This document shows, piece by piece, positions 31,700 to 42,639 of a stretch of 64,000 bases of DNA; position 1 is the first letter of the stretch; each line of letters opens with the position of its first letter. The notes under the pieces are model-generated. The model did not search any database. It saw nothing but the letters and a program-made list of their open reading frames with translations, and had not been told where the DNA came from. The stretch covers positions 19,639,115 to 19,703,114 of the forward strand of contig OX463865.1 in the NCBI GenBank assembly GCA_949825065.1. Reading direction: 5' to 3'. Made by a program: the position numbers and the translations under genes. This DNA is from Odontocerum albicorne (lineage: Eukaryota; Arthropoda; Insecta; Trichoptera; Odontoceridae).

Positions 31700-32095
31700 A
31701 TTTTCTCGATAAATAATAAATGTATACTAAATATATTACTTTATAATATCAAGCCCAATGTTGTAATTATAAAGATTAAGAAATGGTATACAAAGGTAGA
31801 AAATATAATAACATTGAAACAAACATTTATGAAATAAGATTAAGAAAAATATTTCAAACAAATATTGAAGTAACAACATTATCAGATTGAGTAATATTTT
31901 ATTGTTGAGTCAAACAAAGGTACATAAAAATTTCATCATAACAAACATTTTTCAGCTGAAAATGTCACTGAGGGGATACAAATCAATGGGTTCGGATGAC
32001 GCAAGCAATATTTGACTAATAGCTAATGAATTTGGATGCACAAATGAAAAGACAAAAATCTTATTTTAATTGAAAATTGGTATATAGTATAATCT
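31700..32095. other. Intron 1 spacer
   Basis: AT-rich, nothing recognised. Confidence 0.4.
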
Positions 32096-32098
32096 CTC

Positions 32099-32985
32099 TC
32101 CATGGCTCCATCCCAACTCCTTGTCTACGAAGACTGTTGGGGTCAGCTCTCCTCGTCCTCAGGTTGTATGCTCTTCTGTCCCGGACTACGTTCCCCCAGG
32201 CCGTGCCTCTGCATCAGGTTATCTTTTTGCACTACCCATGAATTCTTTGGTCTTCCTCTGGTTGTTATTCGAGGAAGATCCATGGAGATTGCCTGGTTCA
32301 CAATGTGATCGGGTGCTCTGCGTCCAACGTGCCCATACCATCTCAATCGCCTCTCCTCCATCTTGCTGTTGATGTCTGTAACACCGAGGCTTCCACGAAT
32401 GCGTGAGCTTCTTATTTTGTCTCTTAGGGACACACCTGCTGACCATCTTAGCATGCGCATTTCAACAGTTTCTAGTTGCCTAGAGTAAGAGTTATACATC
32501 GTCCAGCATTCGGAGCCATAGAGGAGTGCGGGTCTGACAATCGTTTAGTATACTTTTCCTTTTAACTTTACTGGCACTTTTGGATCACATAGAACTCCCG
32601 TCATTGATCTAAACTTCATCCATCCCACACTAATTCTATGTATTACATCTGCTGCACATCCTCCATCGCTATGGATGAGTCACAATTTGGTAATGTTTCT
32701 CCATCCATTTGCATTACGGGAGTGACAGCATTTGTGTTCTCGAATGGTATGTACAGATACTCTGTTTTCTTTCTGCTCAGTCTCAATCCATTGTCCTCCA
32801 AGATTCTTCTCCACCTTTCCAGACTATTTTGCAGGTCTTCATGTTTTTCACTTATTAATACGATATCGTCTGCAAATAGTAGGATCTTTAGGAGACTGTT
32901 CATTTCCTGGTTAGTTAAATAGTCCATGACTAAGATGAACAGTAGCGGACTGAGTACCGATTCTTGATGTACCCCCACCTTTACA
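32099..32985 (-). mobile_element. LINE-E (RTE-like), 5'-truncated
   Basis: Minus strand: GVHQESVLSPLLFILVMDYL, then LLFADDIVLISEKHEDLQ (the reverse transcriptase FADD box), then ILEDNGLRLSRKKTEYL, a frame break, then YSRQLETVEMRMLRWSAGVS, VTDINSKMEERRLRWYGHVG and TTRGRPKNSW. Two large frames survive (32643-32978, 32143-32499). Other copies at 49797 and 60175. Confidence 0.85.
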
Positions 32986-33129
32986 GGAAATTCTGGTGAA
33001 GTTCCCGAAGTGTGAAGGTGAAGTTCCCGAAGTGGTATATAGTATAATACATAATTTAAAATATAAGTTAGAATACGTTAAATTTGATTTTGTACCTCCA
33101 AATTGTACAGCATTTTTGCAACCTTTGAG

Positions 33130-33735
33130 TCAGAAAATTACGTTCGTTAAGCATGTCTCGCGTTTGATATCGGAGTGTTATAAACTACTCAGTTTCATAA
33201 TGACAATATCAAAAGAATTTAACAGCACCGATATCCTCCGAAACTTATATAATTATCTAATTAGAACCAAATTAGAATATGCATCTACGGTTTGGGCTCC
33301 TCATCAGCTCAAATATAAAAACAATATAGAACAAATACAAAAAAAATCCTCAGATATCTATGGTACAGAACAAAGGGTGATTACCCAAAATATGCGCATT
33401 ATGTCGAACTTCTCACGGTGTGTAACTATAGAAGCCACAAAACAAGAAGGCAAGAATCCATTGCGATTTCCTACTAAAGGTTATTCAAGGTTACTTTAAC
33501 TGTCCCGCGATTCTAGAAGCATAAGTTTTTATGTCTCTAATAAATATAGCCGTGCAAGGAATCACCCTCTGTTTTATAATACATACCAACTTACAGAAGG
33601 AATATAATGGCTAAACACTCAGTCACGCGTGGTATAGAGATATTGAACCAACTGAATGACACTGTGGATATAGTCTCGGCACCGCCTAGCAGTATGAGAA
33701 GAATCCTTGCTGATATTCTTCCTAACGAATAATAT
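33130..33735 (+). mobile_element. LINE-J (Jockey-type) ORF2 C-terminus
   Basis: NSTDILRNLYNYLIRTKLEY, then ASTVWAPHQLKYKNNIEQIQ, is the 'LV.S.LEY.S.VW.P' segment of Jockey-superfamily ORF2. A frame break follows. A longer copy lies at 55870-56406 in reverse. Confidence 0.75.
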
Positions 33736-33837
33736 AACTAGAAACAGACACTTAGTTTGAGGTTTGTCTATCCTGTAGCACTGATATCCCAGAAAATATA
33801 CTCCAAATATTATGGGACACTGCCACACGTGTAGAGT

Positions 33838-33921
33838 AAAACTAAGGAAAGTATGGTTGGATAATGTAAATGATATTTTGAACGAAGTTAATGTAAAAAG
33901 TTAGATTAACTATTGGAATTA
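33838..33921 (+). mobile_element. LINE-A fragment, left of mariner
   Basis: Contains 'aggaaagtatggttggat' (the RKVWLD codons). The copy continues on the other side of the mariner at 34806. Confidence 0.55.
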
Positions 33922-33923
33922 TA

Positions 33924-34803
33924 CTACCTTGATCAAAAAGTTTTAGAACCGGCCACCGTGTGGCGCTGTCAGTCACCCGATTGGAATTCTTTTTTTTTTG
34001 TTAGGTTACCACATCTATCATTGATACTTCCCTCCAAATTTCAGCATCATAGCTTGACATTTGTAAAAGTTACGCTATACTGATTACATCTACCTTTGTG
34101 CTTGTTTTCGATTTTTTACAAGTTTGTAAATGGCATCAACTGTGCATCAACGAGTTCGCATTAAATTTTGTGTGAAAATCGGATTTCACGGTCTGCAGAC
34201 CTTGGAAATGTTGGAGAAGTGTTTTTTGGTGGCACGAACGCTTCAGAAGTGGTCGAGAGTCATTCGAGGATGACGAACGCAGTGGCAGTCGAAAACATCG
34301 ATAAAATCAAAGAAATGTTGGCCGAAAACCGCAAATTGACTATCAGAGAGCTGGCAGAGGACTTGAACATCGCTTATGGATCCGCTCAAGACATTTTTGT
34401 TAGTGATTTTGGCCTCAGACGTGTCGCTGCAAAACTGGTGCCAAAATACCTCAATTTCATGCAAAAAAAGGACCGCGTTGAAATCGCGAAAGACATGATT
34501 TCCATGAGTTTTTGACCAAAAACAACACGACTACTATCCAGCAGCCTTTGAATTCACCTGATCTGACTCCCTGCGACTTTTTTCCTGTTCAACCGACTTA
34601 AAAAACCGCTTCGCGGAACGCGTTACAACACCCGAGAGGATGTCATGGAAAAATAGGCTCTGATTCGAGGATTGGATCAAGCGCTGGTGCAAGTGCTTTG
34701 CAGTCGATGGGGAGTACTTTGAAGGGGGCCATATCGATTTTGATTAATAAACTTGTATTTTCGATTTTATGAATAAAGTCCTAAAATTTTTTGATCAAGG
34801 TAG
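33924..34803 (+). mobile_element. Mariner with internal deletion, 880 bp
   Basis: Ends CTACCTTGATCAAAAAGTTTTAG and inverse, flanked by TA (33922-33923, 34804-34805). A leader and the HTH zone survive, then sequence jumps to the last quarter of the transposase. Part of this family is present again at 48736-49123. Confidence 0.88.
34130..34735 (+). pseudogene. Deleted mariner transposase
   Basis: Readable parts: MASTVHQRVRIKFCVKIGF at about 34132, KIKEMLAENRKLTIRELAED, LNIAYGSAQDIF, LVPKYLNFMQKKDRVEIAKD. After MIS the deletion joins HEFLTKNN and NSPDLTPCDFFLFNRLKK (the third-aspartate block) with frame breaks and stops. The first two catalytic aspartates are lost. Confidence 0.75.
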
Positions 34804-34864
34804 TATGAGAGTCTACAGATGTGGAAGAGACTAAAGATATGTATGGTGATAGGAAAGTAGGATA

Positions 34865-34984
34865 AATAGATTTAATACAACACTGACAGGTTACCCGGCG
34901 TATCCAATTTAAAGTGCTGCATGCTCATGTTTATCCCCAGATCATCCCAACATTCTATACTGCATGTATAGATTTTAAAAAAAG
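34865..34984 (+). mobile_element. Short retroposed-looking insert in LINE-A
   Basis: About 120 bp ending in ttttaaaaaaa, bordered by 'gataggaaagt' on the left and 'gatagggaagt' on the right. Those would be a target duplication, since LINE-A has the phrase once. The source of the insert is unknown. Confidence 0.5.
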
Positions 34985-35050
34985 ATAGGGAAGTCAGGCA
35001 CTTTCTCTTATCTGCCTACCCCAGCAGGGAAACGGTGTGATGGTATTAAT
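34985..35050 (+). mobile_element. LINE-A 3' end
   Basis: Resumes 'ggcactttctcttatctgcctaccc' to the end of the family. Confidence 0.5.
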
Positions 35051-35232
35051 ATACGTATATAGGTCTTTTGTATGGTGATTGACAAATTAATGGCAATCTT
35101 CCCGTATGTAAAATAATTGAAAATATAAAAAAAAAACGCGAACCGCTTTATATTTCACAATGTTATATAAAATGTGCTTATTCATCACTTTATAGATAAA
35201 ACAAACTAAAAATGTATTAAATAAATATAAAC

Positions 35233-35411
35233 CTCTCCCAAATATCTTTCCAGGCATCTAATTTTTGCATATTTGTTGCCGTGTCTGTGTTTTTATTTTC
35301 AATTATGTCAAAACGTTCGTTGACTAAATTCCTTAACAAATTTCTTTCTTCTTCTGACCAGTTCTCTGCCCTTTCACGTTTGCAACGTTTCTCCATTTTA
35401 ATTCGTATCAT
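35233..35411 (-). CDS. Exon 1 of the Myb/SANT-like gene: DNA-binding domain
   Basis: Encodes residues 1-60. After a basic start (KRCKRERAENW) come the first two helices of a Myb/SANT-like DNA-binding domain. W18 and W54, with W71 in exon 2, are the spaced tryptophans of the fold; WSEEERNLLRNLVNERFDII and ENKNTDT are the family's helix 1 and linker. The most similar known architectures are zeste-like and MSANTD proteins, which act as sequence-specific DNA-binding regulators. ATG at 35411 is chosen because it opens the frame; an internal ATG at codon 6 is also possible. The donor GGGAGAG/GTTTAT leaves a split codon that exon 2 completes. Confidence 0.85.
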
Positions 35412-35514
35412 TTTCTTTCAAAAATCAGTTCAAAATTCCCTTTACGACATGTAAACAATGAAATGTCTGCTGTCAATTTTTTTTCGGTATTTTGTACAAA
35501 TGTCAAAATATTGT

Positions 35515-35600
35515 TTGTGTTGCCATGTGTACTTTTAATTGCCTCTTGCCATGAAGTGTTGCCATGTGTACTTTCAATTCCCTCTTGCCATGAAGTAAAC
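35515..35600. repeat. 39-bp direct duplication upstream of the Myb/SANT gene
   Basis: 'tgccatgtgtactttcaatt' followed by 'cctcttgccatgaagt' occurs twice with minor changes, about 105-190 bp upstream of the ATG, in the presumed leader or promoter. Confidence 0.7.
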
Positions 35601-35639
35601 GTCGATTCGTTCACGTTGGTATCCAGATTTAAAAAAAGT

Positions 35640-36324
35640 GTGCTAGTCTAGTTTTCAATCGAGATATTTGAAAAAACGTTTTTAATTTTTTACATATTGT
35701 TCAAGTTTAGACCTTTAAGAATATGTCATCAAAAGGAAATTTTAAAATGCTCAATATTTACGAAGTTATCGCTATAAATGAGGCAGCAATTACGCCGCAC
35801 CGGAATGACTCGGAAAATAATTTCAAAACTTTAAATGCGTTTTTCTCGACATAAAATCTCAAGTTCTATCTAACCGATTGCCTTCATTCACTTCAATTTA
35901 GTATAAAACTTTGATAGATGTTTTACTATCGTTCCTACCTTGGAAAATTCAAAATTTTTTTTTTTTACCATTTTTTTCAAATAATATTTGAAAATAGGGT
36001 AAAGAAATTGATTTGTTTCCAATTAGCCACCATTTGACAATTTTTTTTGGTACCAACTATAACGACATTATTTTTCATCAAGAAATTGTGCATGATTTTT
36101 ATTTCAAATTTACGAAAGAGTTCCGATCATGTAGACCAGCTCCCTCCCTTTTTTACAAGATATAACATCTTAAATTTTCTTTTTTTTTCAATTTTTTTTG
36201 TATATTCTCAAATCATCCATAAACAAATTGTAAAAATGTATAAGAAAAATATTTATTGTTTTATTTTTATTTAGTCGGCAAAAACGCCCGAAATTCACAC
36301 CTCTAGAGTAGAATATCTCCTTAA
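35640..36324. mobile_element. Second copy of the TTAA element, without mariner
   Basis: Collinear with 16260-16570 plus 17856-18225. Right end 'tctagagtagaatatctcc' then TTAA at 36321-36324. The left end is diverged or lost. It lacks the mariner and so shows the empty site near 35960. Confidence 0.7.
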
Positions 36325-36329
36325 GGTTC

Positions 36330-37240
36330 ATTTCGAAATATTTAATCGGATTAGTTGGAAGCAATTGTTAATTGGCTATAAACAATGATAAAATAAAAAT
36401 AAAAGATATAGACGAATTACTGTATCAAATAATTATTTTCAAATCCTTGACACTTTTTCAAAACCAAGTAAAAATTATTATAACAATATCATGTTTAATG
36501 ACAATCTCTTTACAAATTGTTTGTATTTCAAATTAAATATAGTAAAAATATAAATTCCCTTCGTGGAAGAATATCAAAAAATATCCTCTAGAAAAATTAA
36601 TATCACTTTCGACAGTTTTCTGTAATCCCGGTTGTTCCACCAAGCCATCTATCGCACAAACAGCAAAGTATTTTCAAAAGTTTGAAAACTTGTCATTCAA
36701 ATTGTTCGCAACTTTACTTTTCTGTGAACATATATTATTCGCTTCCTCACTAGAGATGAGCAATGCTCCCTGTTTATGGAACTGGTACAGACTGCACAAA
36801 ATGAACTATTTAGGTTGAGTGCAATTATAGCTCTCGCATACTTTCATACTCGCATACTCGCATAATATACGAGTATATTAAACCGTATTCCTATTTTTAA
36901 CGTAAATATTTGAAAAACTAAAATTTTCACAATAATTTACATAGATAAATTATTTCTTTATTGAATTTTTTATAAGAATTTTAGCACATTTTTATGTATT
37001 CAATGATATTGTCAAATCACAAATCTTCCTAATTTGGGTGGATTGCCTATTAATAAAATAAAAACATTGTGGTCAATTTGTGTCAAATCAAATAATATTT
37101 CGTGTTAAATATGTTTTAACATACCTGATAATATAAAAAAACGAACAATTTTAAGAAAATCAGTTTTATGAAATTATTGTTAGTAAAGTACAAACACAAT
37201 TAGAAAGAGATAAATCGTTTGAGGTGTGGTCTTTGTAGTA
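36330..37240. other. Spacer
   Basis: AT-rich, no supported feature. Confidence 0.4.
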
Positions 37241-37319
37241 TATTTGTTCACGCCAAAGCGTGACGTGAAATATCGTTCCGATATTGGGCCGCTCTATTAT
37301 CGCTACCGGCCCTATCGCG

Positions 37320-37607
37320 CGATTTAGTGGTATTGTCGCGAGTTCTAAAGATGGTATTGTCGCGAGTTATAACGATTTTGGTGCGACGAACAAATCGCAT
37401 CGACGAAGACAGTTGGGCACAGACCGTCATCCGAATGACACCGAATACATCAAGAGGGAAAATAGCAAGCAATACTCTTCAACAACGAACGAGTGACAAT
37501 AAGTTTTCAACCACCGTGACCAACCTCTTCAGCCCGAACGAAGCTCCAGAGTCCTGGAACATCAGCAGAGCTCAGCCCATACATCCGACTCCCGCCTTCA
37601 ACACCTG
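37320..37607 (+). CDS. Possible exon of an unidentified plus-strand gene
   Basis: A G+C-richer island in AT-rich DNA, open in the frame that ends QPIHPTPAFNT, followed at once by a consensus donor (ACACCT/GTGAGTACC at 37608). The frame reads IDEDSWAQTVIRMTPNTSRG, then TSDNKFSTTVTNLFSP, without recognised domains. The left border is unclear and a short duplication (tattgtcgcgagtt twice) precedes it. It could instead be part of a decayed LTR element. Function unknown. Confidence 0.3.
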
Positions 37608-37609
37608 TG

Positions 37610-38069
37610 AGTACCAATTCCCTTTTCATCATCTAATGGTGTGGCTTTCGCTCCACCAATATTCGTTGAAAGAATCACACTCATTTCTGATCATAAAACC
37701 TCCCCATGCTGTATTTGACTACCTCCAAATAATTTCAATTCGTTTCACGAAGGTCGTGTTCATGAGGGAAAATGTCTAGATTATTTTGTGTGATTTGTAA
37801 CATGATTCAAAAGAAAAAAAGACTTATAGTTCTCGTTCCTATCAATGACTTGACCCGGAGATTGCGATAGTCTTTAACCTGAACACGGTTGTAAGATTTT
37901 TATTTTTTTCTAGACAATTTACCATAGCGCTGATTACTGATTGTTACAATCACAGCAAGAACGCTTCCTAGTAAGCTAAATACAAAAAAGGTTCAGAGAC
38001 AACAATCTCACTAACAAGAGCGTCATCTGATATCCAACATATGAGCTACAGGAAATTTAAACTATGATG
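37610..38069. other. Spacer
   Basis: Nothing recognised. Confidence 0.35.
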
Positions 38070-38440
38070 AAATAATAATAATGAAAGGACAATTTACATA
38101 GCGCAGTTTAGAGAGCAAACTCTCCTCAAGGCGCTGTAGCTCAGGATTCAAACTGCCTACTAAAGCTGCCCCCTATAGCCCTGACACTAGGAGGCAGACC
38201 ATTCCACACCACCAGTTATAGCAAAAGTTCTATCATAATACACCCCCTCACTATTGGATTGATTTGGGACAACCAATTTATTAGATGAAACATGAATCGA
38301 CCTCAAACTTCTATTTCTCTCTGAAGGAACTTCCCCTAGACGCAGATTCAAAATATACAATAGATATATCCCATTATAAGACTTGAATACAGAGTCAAAG
38401 TTTGAAATCAATCCGTTTGCAACACTTAACCGGTTAGGTG
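38070..38440 (-). mobile_element. LINE ORF2 C-terminal fragment
   Basis: Minus-strand LYILNLRLGEVPSERNRSL then RSIHVSSNKLVVPNQSNSEG, ending TFAITGGVEWSAS, follows the 'RSLRSS...L..P......R.F.V.....WN' end of LINE ORF2 proteins. The 3' non-coding end matches 3235-3340. Confidence 0.55.
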
Positions 38441-39010
38441 CCTCAAGCGAGTTTATTCGCTCTCTGTTGCCGTGCCCGTGGGGCTGGTCATGTAAAATTG
38501 GCGAGTTAAATCGTTCAACTTTATGCCTGTTTCTAGCTAATGTCTGGTACTAATTCGAATAATCTAAAATATGGAACATATAGAGACATCTATTGAGATG
38601 GTGAATAAATACTATAATATTACAGTTTACATATATTATCGAATTTACAGAGATTTACCTAAAAGCTTCGCATGACAGTCGATATGTGACTAATACAGGG
38701 TTGTCAGTGCAAGCGTTTTACTTATTTTATAGTTGAAATTTGAAATGATTTTATAGTTACATTATTTACTTTCTACACGTTATTAAAATAATTAAAATTT
38801 TTGTGTTACATATACTTTTAATTCTAACAAATATTTTATTGACGCATGTTTCCGTATTTTCTGTGATGAGCTGTGACAGCCCTGACAATTTGTTAAGTTT
38901 TAGTTGTGTTTTTCTGAGTGAACGACGGCACAAACGACACATATTGTACATATTTGGTAAGTCTTTATAATATCCTTTGAATATATATACAAAAAAAGAT
39001 AATTCTATTA
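38441..39010. other. Spacer
   Basis: No recognised feature. Confidence 0.4.
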
Positions 39011-39084
39011 AGTTTCATTAAGAATCGAACCTGGAGCGTCAACTTCCTTAGCATAAATGTTAACCGTTAGACTATGACCATCGA
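39011..39084 (-). repeat. tRNA-like sequence (SINE head or tRNA relic)
   Basis: On the minus strand TAGTCTAACGGTTA fits a D arm/A box, and GGTTCGATTCT fits the T arm/B box at tRNA spacing. The acceptor arms do not pair, so a functional tRNA is unlikely. Confidence 0.5.
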
Positions 39085-39370
39085 TAATTTCATTATTTTT
39101 GTTCAATTTTTTAATTACGGAACTTATTATGCATATTAATTATACTTTCGTTATACACTATACAACCTGGCAGGTATATTGCTATTTGATAATATATTCC
39201 AACCAACCACAAAGATGTTAAAAGGACCATAAATGACATCCGGAGAGTACAATTATTTAAAAAAATCTTGATACTTGCAATTACCAAAAAAATGAAGCCC
39301 TCCTTTTAAAACGATGTGTGCCATAAAATAACAGATAGTTTTCTAGTTTGAGTCACAGAACTTAAGTTTT

Positions 39371-39915
39371 AGTTAGTCGTTCGCGACTAACTGCTCTATG
39401 CAAACATCTGCTCGTTTTAATTTCGTCAGTTTTTTTAGTGCGTTAGTCTTAAGGAGTGTGGTTAGTGGGAGTCGTGAAACAAAAAAACGTTTAATTTTTC
39501 GCTGTCCGTGTGCCACTAAACTTGTGTATTATAACGAATTGTTAAATCTTCGAACGAATATTGTATAACGTACGAAAACGAAAGTGAGAAATGTGTTTTA
39601 TTCAATAGTTTTCAATAAAAGTTTTGTGTTAATACGAAGTGTTTGTCAGTGTTTACGTTTTTTTTTATCTACCGTTTGACATTTCGTCCTCAGTTTTGTT
39701 TCGTATATATGTATATTTTTTTTAAATTCTCAAACTATTTGTGTAGGTCGAATCGAATCTGTTCAGAGAATACAATTTTAATGCAATAATAATATTTTAG
39801 TGGTAGCATTCACTTGTGTTTTTATAAATTATGATCAATGTTTGTTAATTGTGATTTTTGTTTATTCAATTGACTTCAGTTGAAACTTTAGATCATCGGG
39901 AAAACAAGTTCAAGG
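39371..39915 (+). promoter_or_regulatory. Possible promoter and non-coding first exon
   Basis: Contains TCAGT initiator-like words (about 39426) and ends with CAAG/GTAGGA, a fair splice donor at 39915, with no long open frame. Weak suggestion only; it could equally be ordinary intergenic DNA. Confidence 0.18.
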
Positions 39916-40249
39916 TAGGACTAATTGTATTATTTAAGTTTGTTACAAAAAATGTATTTTTAAAGCATAATTTAATTTAAAATATTAATTAAACTAGCCA
40001 TAAAGTTGGATCCCATTTTTACTTTAGCAGTCAATCATAATATATGATCTAAGATTGAGAGAAATTGTTAGAAATTTAAATATATAGTTACACTAAAATT
40101 AAACAATCTTATAAAAAATATTTTACGCCACTTTTTTGTAATCCAAGTCACTTAAATGTTACTCCTGTTAAATAAAGTATCTTAAAATTATCAAGAGGGA
40201 TATCGAACGGCGTCTAGTTAAAAGAAAATTTTCAAATATCCATTTAATT
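39916..40249. other. AT-rich spacer
   Basis: Nothing recognised. Confidence 0.4.
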
Positions 40250-41253
40250 CAACTATATTTTCTTTCGGCTTCCTCTAACACGCCTTCCACTCACATGTGT
40301 ACTGTATATTTCCTTTTTTTAGTATTTCTTCATTCATTCGTTTTACGTGCCCAAATCATTTCAAAGCTCTTCTTCATCTTACTCAACACAGCCTTAAGTT
40401 CAAATTCATCACTATAGTTAGGAAATTCTAGGATGAGTCCTGTGACAGCTCACAAATTTGCCCCAATACAACCTTGTAACGATGTTCAGTAATTTTAATT
40501 ATTTTATCAACTTTAATATAAGCCTCATTTCTAATAAATAGCAAGTTATTTAGGTAAATACATTACATAAGGTTGTATTGGGGCAAATTTGTGAGCTGTC
40601 CAGGACTCATCCTAGAATTTCCGAACTATAATAACCTTATTCCGTATTTTGTCATACATTGTCACCCCATATATCCTTCGCAGAACATGCATTTATTCGG
40701 TTCCTTTCAGTCTTTTTGCGCGTCCATCATTCACTCTCATACATCAAAGTTAGCACCAAAATACTGCTGTGGACTATAATCTCAGCAGATTTTGATCGAG
40801 TATATATTTTTTTAGTGCCCCATCGACTTTGATTCCTATCGTTACACGCCGTTCGATTTCCCTCGTAACTCCTCGATCATCAGGGTAAATAATAACAGAA
40901 TTCCTTAATTTGCTCCAATCTTTCATTGTTCACCCATATATCGTATTTACTTCTCTTTTCACACTTTTCTACACATCCCCCTTAATTTCACATTCATCCC
41001 TAATCAGTCTATTTCGTATTGTATCATACATTGTCACCCCATGTATCCTTCTAAGTACACGCATATTTCTACAGCATTTATTCGCCTTTTTTCCAAGTCC
41101 ACATTTATCTTCCGTACATTTAAATTGGTGATAAAATACTGTTGTAAACTATCATTTTAACTGAGACTGTCAAATTCGAGAATATATGTTTTAGTGTCCC
41201 GTTGACTGTTTCTTATCGTCACACGCCCTTCGATATCCATAATGAGAAAATAC
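40250..41253 (-). mobile_element. LINE-A, two broken copies
   Basis: Reverse LINE-A sequence from the RGRPRK zone through VLSKM and YDRIRNE to the upstream reverse transcriptase thumb zone. It is interrupted by the MITE at 40415 and then partly repeated from about 40930. It continues to the hAT element at 41254. Confidence 0.65.
40415..40628. mobile_element. MITE with about 62-bp inverted ends, copy 2
   Basis: Near-identical to 21511-21725. TA at 40413-40414 and 40629-40630. It splits LINE-A between 'ttcatc' and 'ttattccgta'. Confidence 0.85.
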
Positions 41254-42176
41254 CAGGGCTGTGGAGTCGGATTCGGAGCCGGAGTCGTGGAGTTGGAACA
41301 TTTTAGGCGGAGTTGGAGTCGGAGTCGGAAAAAATCGACCGACTCCGTTTAATTATTTTAACATTTTCTTTCATGAATAACGTTACGGTATGTGTTAACC
41401 AGTTAACCTCTCATCGTTTCATGCCTGATACTATGCAGACTTTTATAATCGCAATAAACCCCAAAAGGGGATAACGTTCAGTTTACAGTTTTTACAAAAT
41501 TAGATATAAAAACAGCAATACTGCGATATCCTGAAATGATTCAAGATTCAGCGCTGACCGTCACGGCCTTACCACTTACCACCTACACAAGTTAAGAGCT
41601 TCCATAAATCCTGACTTATTTTGAGATCTAATTCCATTTAGACCACGAATAGGAAATAAGATTTATATAAAGTATATTTACTTTCAAAAATCTTATCTTG
41701 TGTTCTATTCAATATTGAATCAAAATAATAATAAACAATATTAATAAGATTTAGTTAACGTATGAAAACAAATGAAGCAACCTTTTTATTTTATTTTAAA
41801 GTGTTTTCTTATTTATTTTATACCTACCTGTCTTGTTTTTCTAATTATTTTAAAAGTTTCATTTAATTCTTTTTTTAAATATTAATAAATATTTTTAATA
41901 TTATTTTTGTGTGAAGATATTGCTTAATGCGTATTGTTTATATATTTTTTTATAAAATTGTTTCATTTGTGTACGAATATAATTAATTTTTAATTTATAC
42001 CTGTATCCATTATTAATAAGTCAATATAAATACATTAGGTAGACGCAGTAAATTATAAAATAAAATAAAAATTGAAGTCAGAATCAAGAGTTGGAGTCGG
42101 AGTCGGAGTCGGTGTCGGAGTATAAAATAAAGCCGGAGTCGGAGTCGGTAAATTTTCATCCGACTCCACAGCCCTG
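41254..42176. mobile_element. Non-autonomous hAT, 923 bp, with GGAGTC-rich ends
   Basis: Ends CAGGGCTGTGGAGTCGG and inverse, with perfect 8-bp GAAAATAC on both sides (41246-41253, 42177-42184). Subterminal GGAGTCGGAGTCGG tandem words occur at both ends. The uninterrupted site, 'gagaaaatactatc', is seen in LINE-A at about 51089. No transposase frame. Confidence 0.93.
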
Positions 42177-42297
42177 GAAAATACTATCAGAAACGCAGAA
42201 TGATTAATTAACCCTTTTTTTTTTAATAATTTGACATTAGTCTTTAAAAAGTCAGATTTGTCAACATTTCAAGTATGAATTGACAACAACGGGGGGC

Positions 42298-42545
42298 TAC
42301 TATGTGCGACAGAAGGCTGGTAATAAAGCTTGAGAGGAATATCTACAAGACAGTGATCAGATCCGCTATACTTCATGGAGCCGAGTGTTGGCATTTAAAA
42401 AAAAACGAGAAACAACCGCTTTATGTCATGGAGATGTGCATCCAACAGTGGACACTAAACAAAAACGAAATGAACCAATTCGCGATACAATTGACGCGAA
42501 TAATGGATAAAGCCCTGGAAGCCTGGTATAAGGACATGCCAATGC
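42298..42545 (+). mobile_element. RTE-like LINE fragment
   Basis: CDRRLVIKLERNIYKTVIRS then AILHGAECWHLKK is the thumb/C-terminal pattern 'L..K.Y.T.I.P..LYG.E.W' of RTE ORFs. It degrades after EMCIQQWT. Confidence 0.65.
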
Positions 42546-42639
42546 AACTAAGATTTTAGATTTAAAAAAAAACGTTAAATCAAGGCTCAAAAAGTCTTCT
42601 TTTTGAGACCTACCTACTCCCCTCCCCCGTTCTTGTACC

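Larger units (their letters stand above)
19741..35411 (-). other. Gene span: Myb/SANT-like DNA-binding protein (zeste/MSANTD type), 4 exons
   Basis: Exons 35233-35411, 30748-30821, 23758-23909 and 19741-20031 join in phase (179+74+152+291 nt = 232 codons with the stop) to give 231 residues. Proteins of this architecture bind DNA through a Myb/SANT-like domain and self-associate by a C-terminal coiled coil, as in Drosophila zeste or vertebrate MSANTD3/4. They are presumably nuclear. Introns of 4.4, 6.8 and 3.7 kb hold a Tigger MITE, a foldback, an IS630-like element, a 62-bp satellite, a piggyBac with nested LINE, family R and LINE fragments. All exons have GT/AG borders. The exact start and any 5' untranslated exon are uncertain. 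Confidence 0.82.

Noticed and set aside
32996..33499. Host gene of 167 residues
   Set aside because: LINE-J reverse transcriptase fragment with an unrelated leader.
39011..39084. tRNA gene
   Set aside because: A and B box words are present, but the acceptor arms do not pair; better as a SINE head or relic. The same holds for 23628, 43190, 53379 and 62235.
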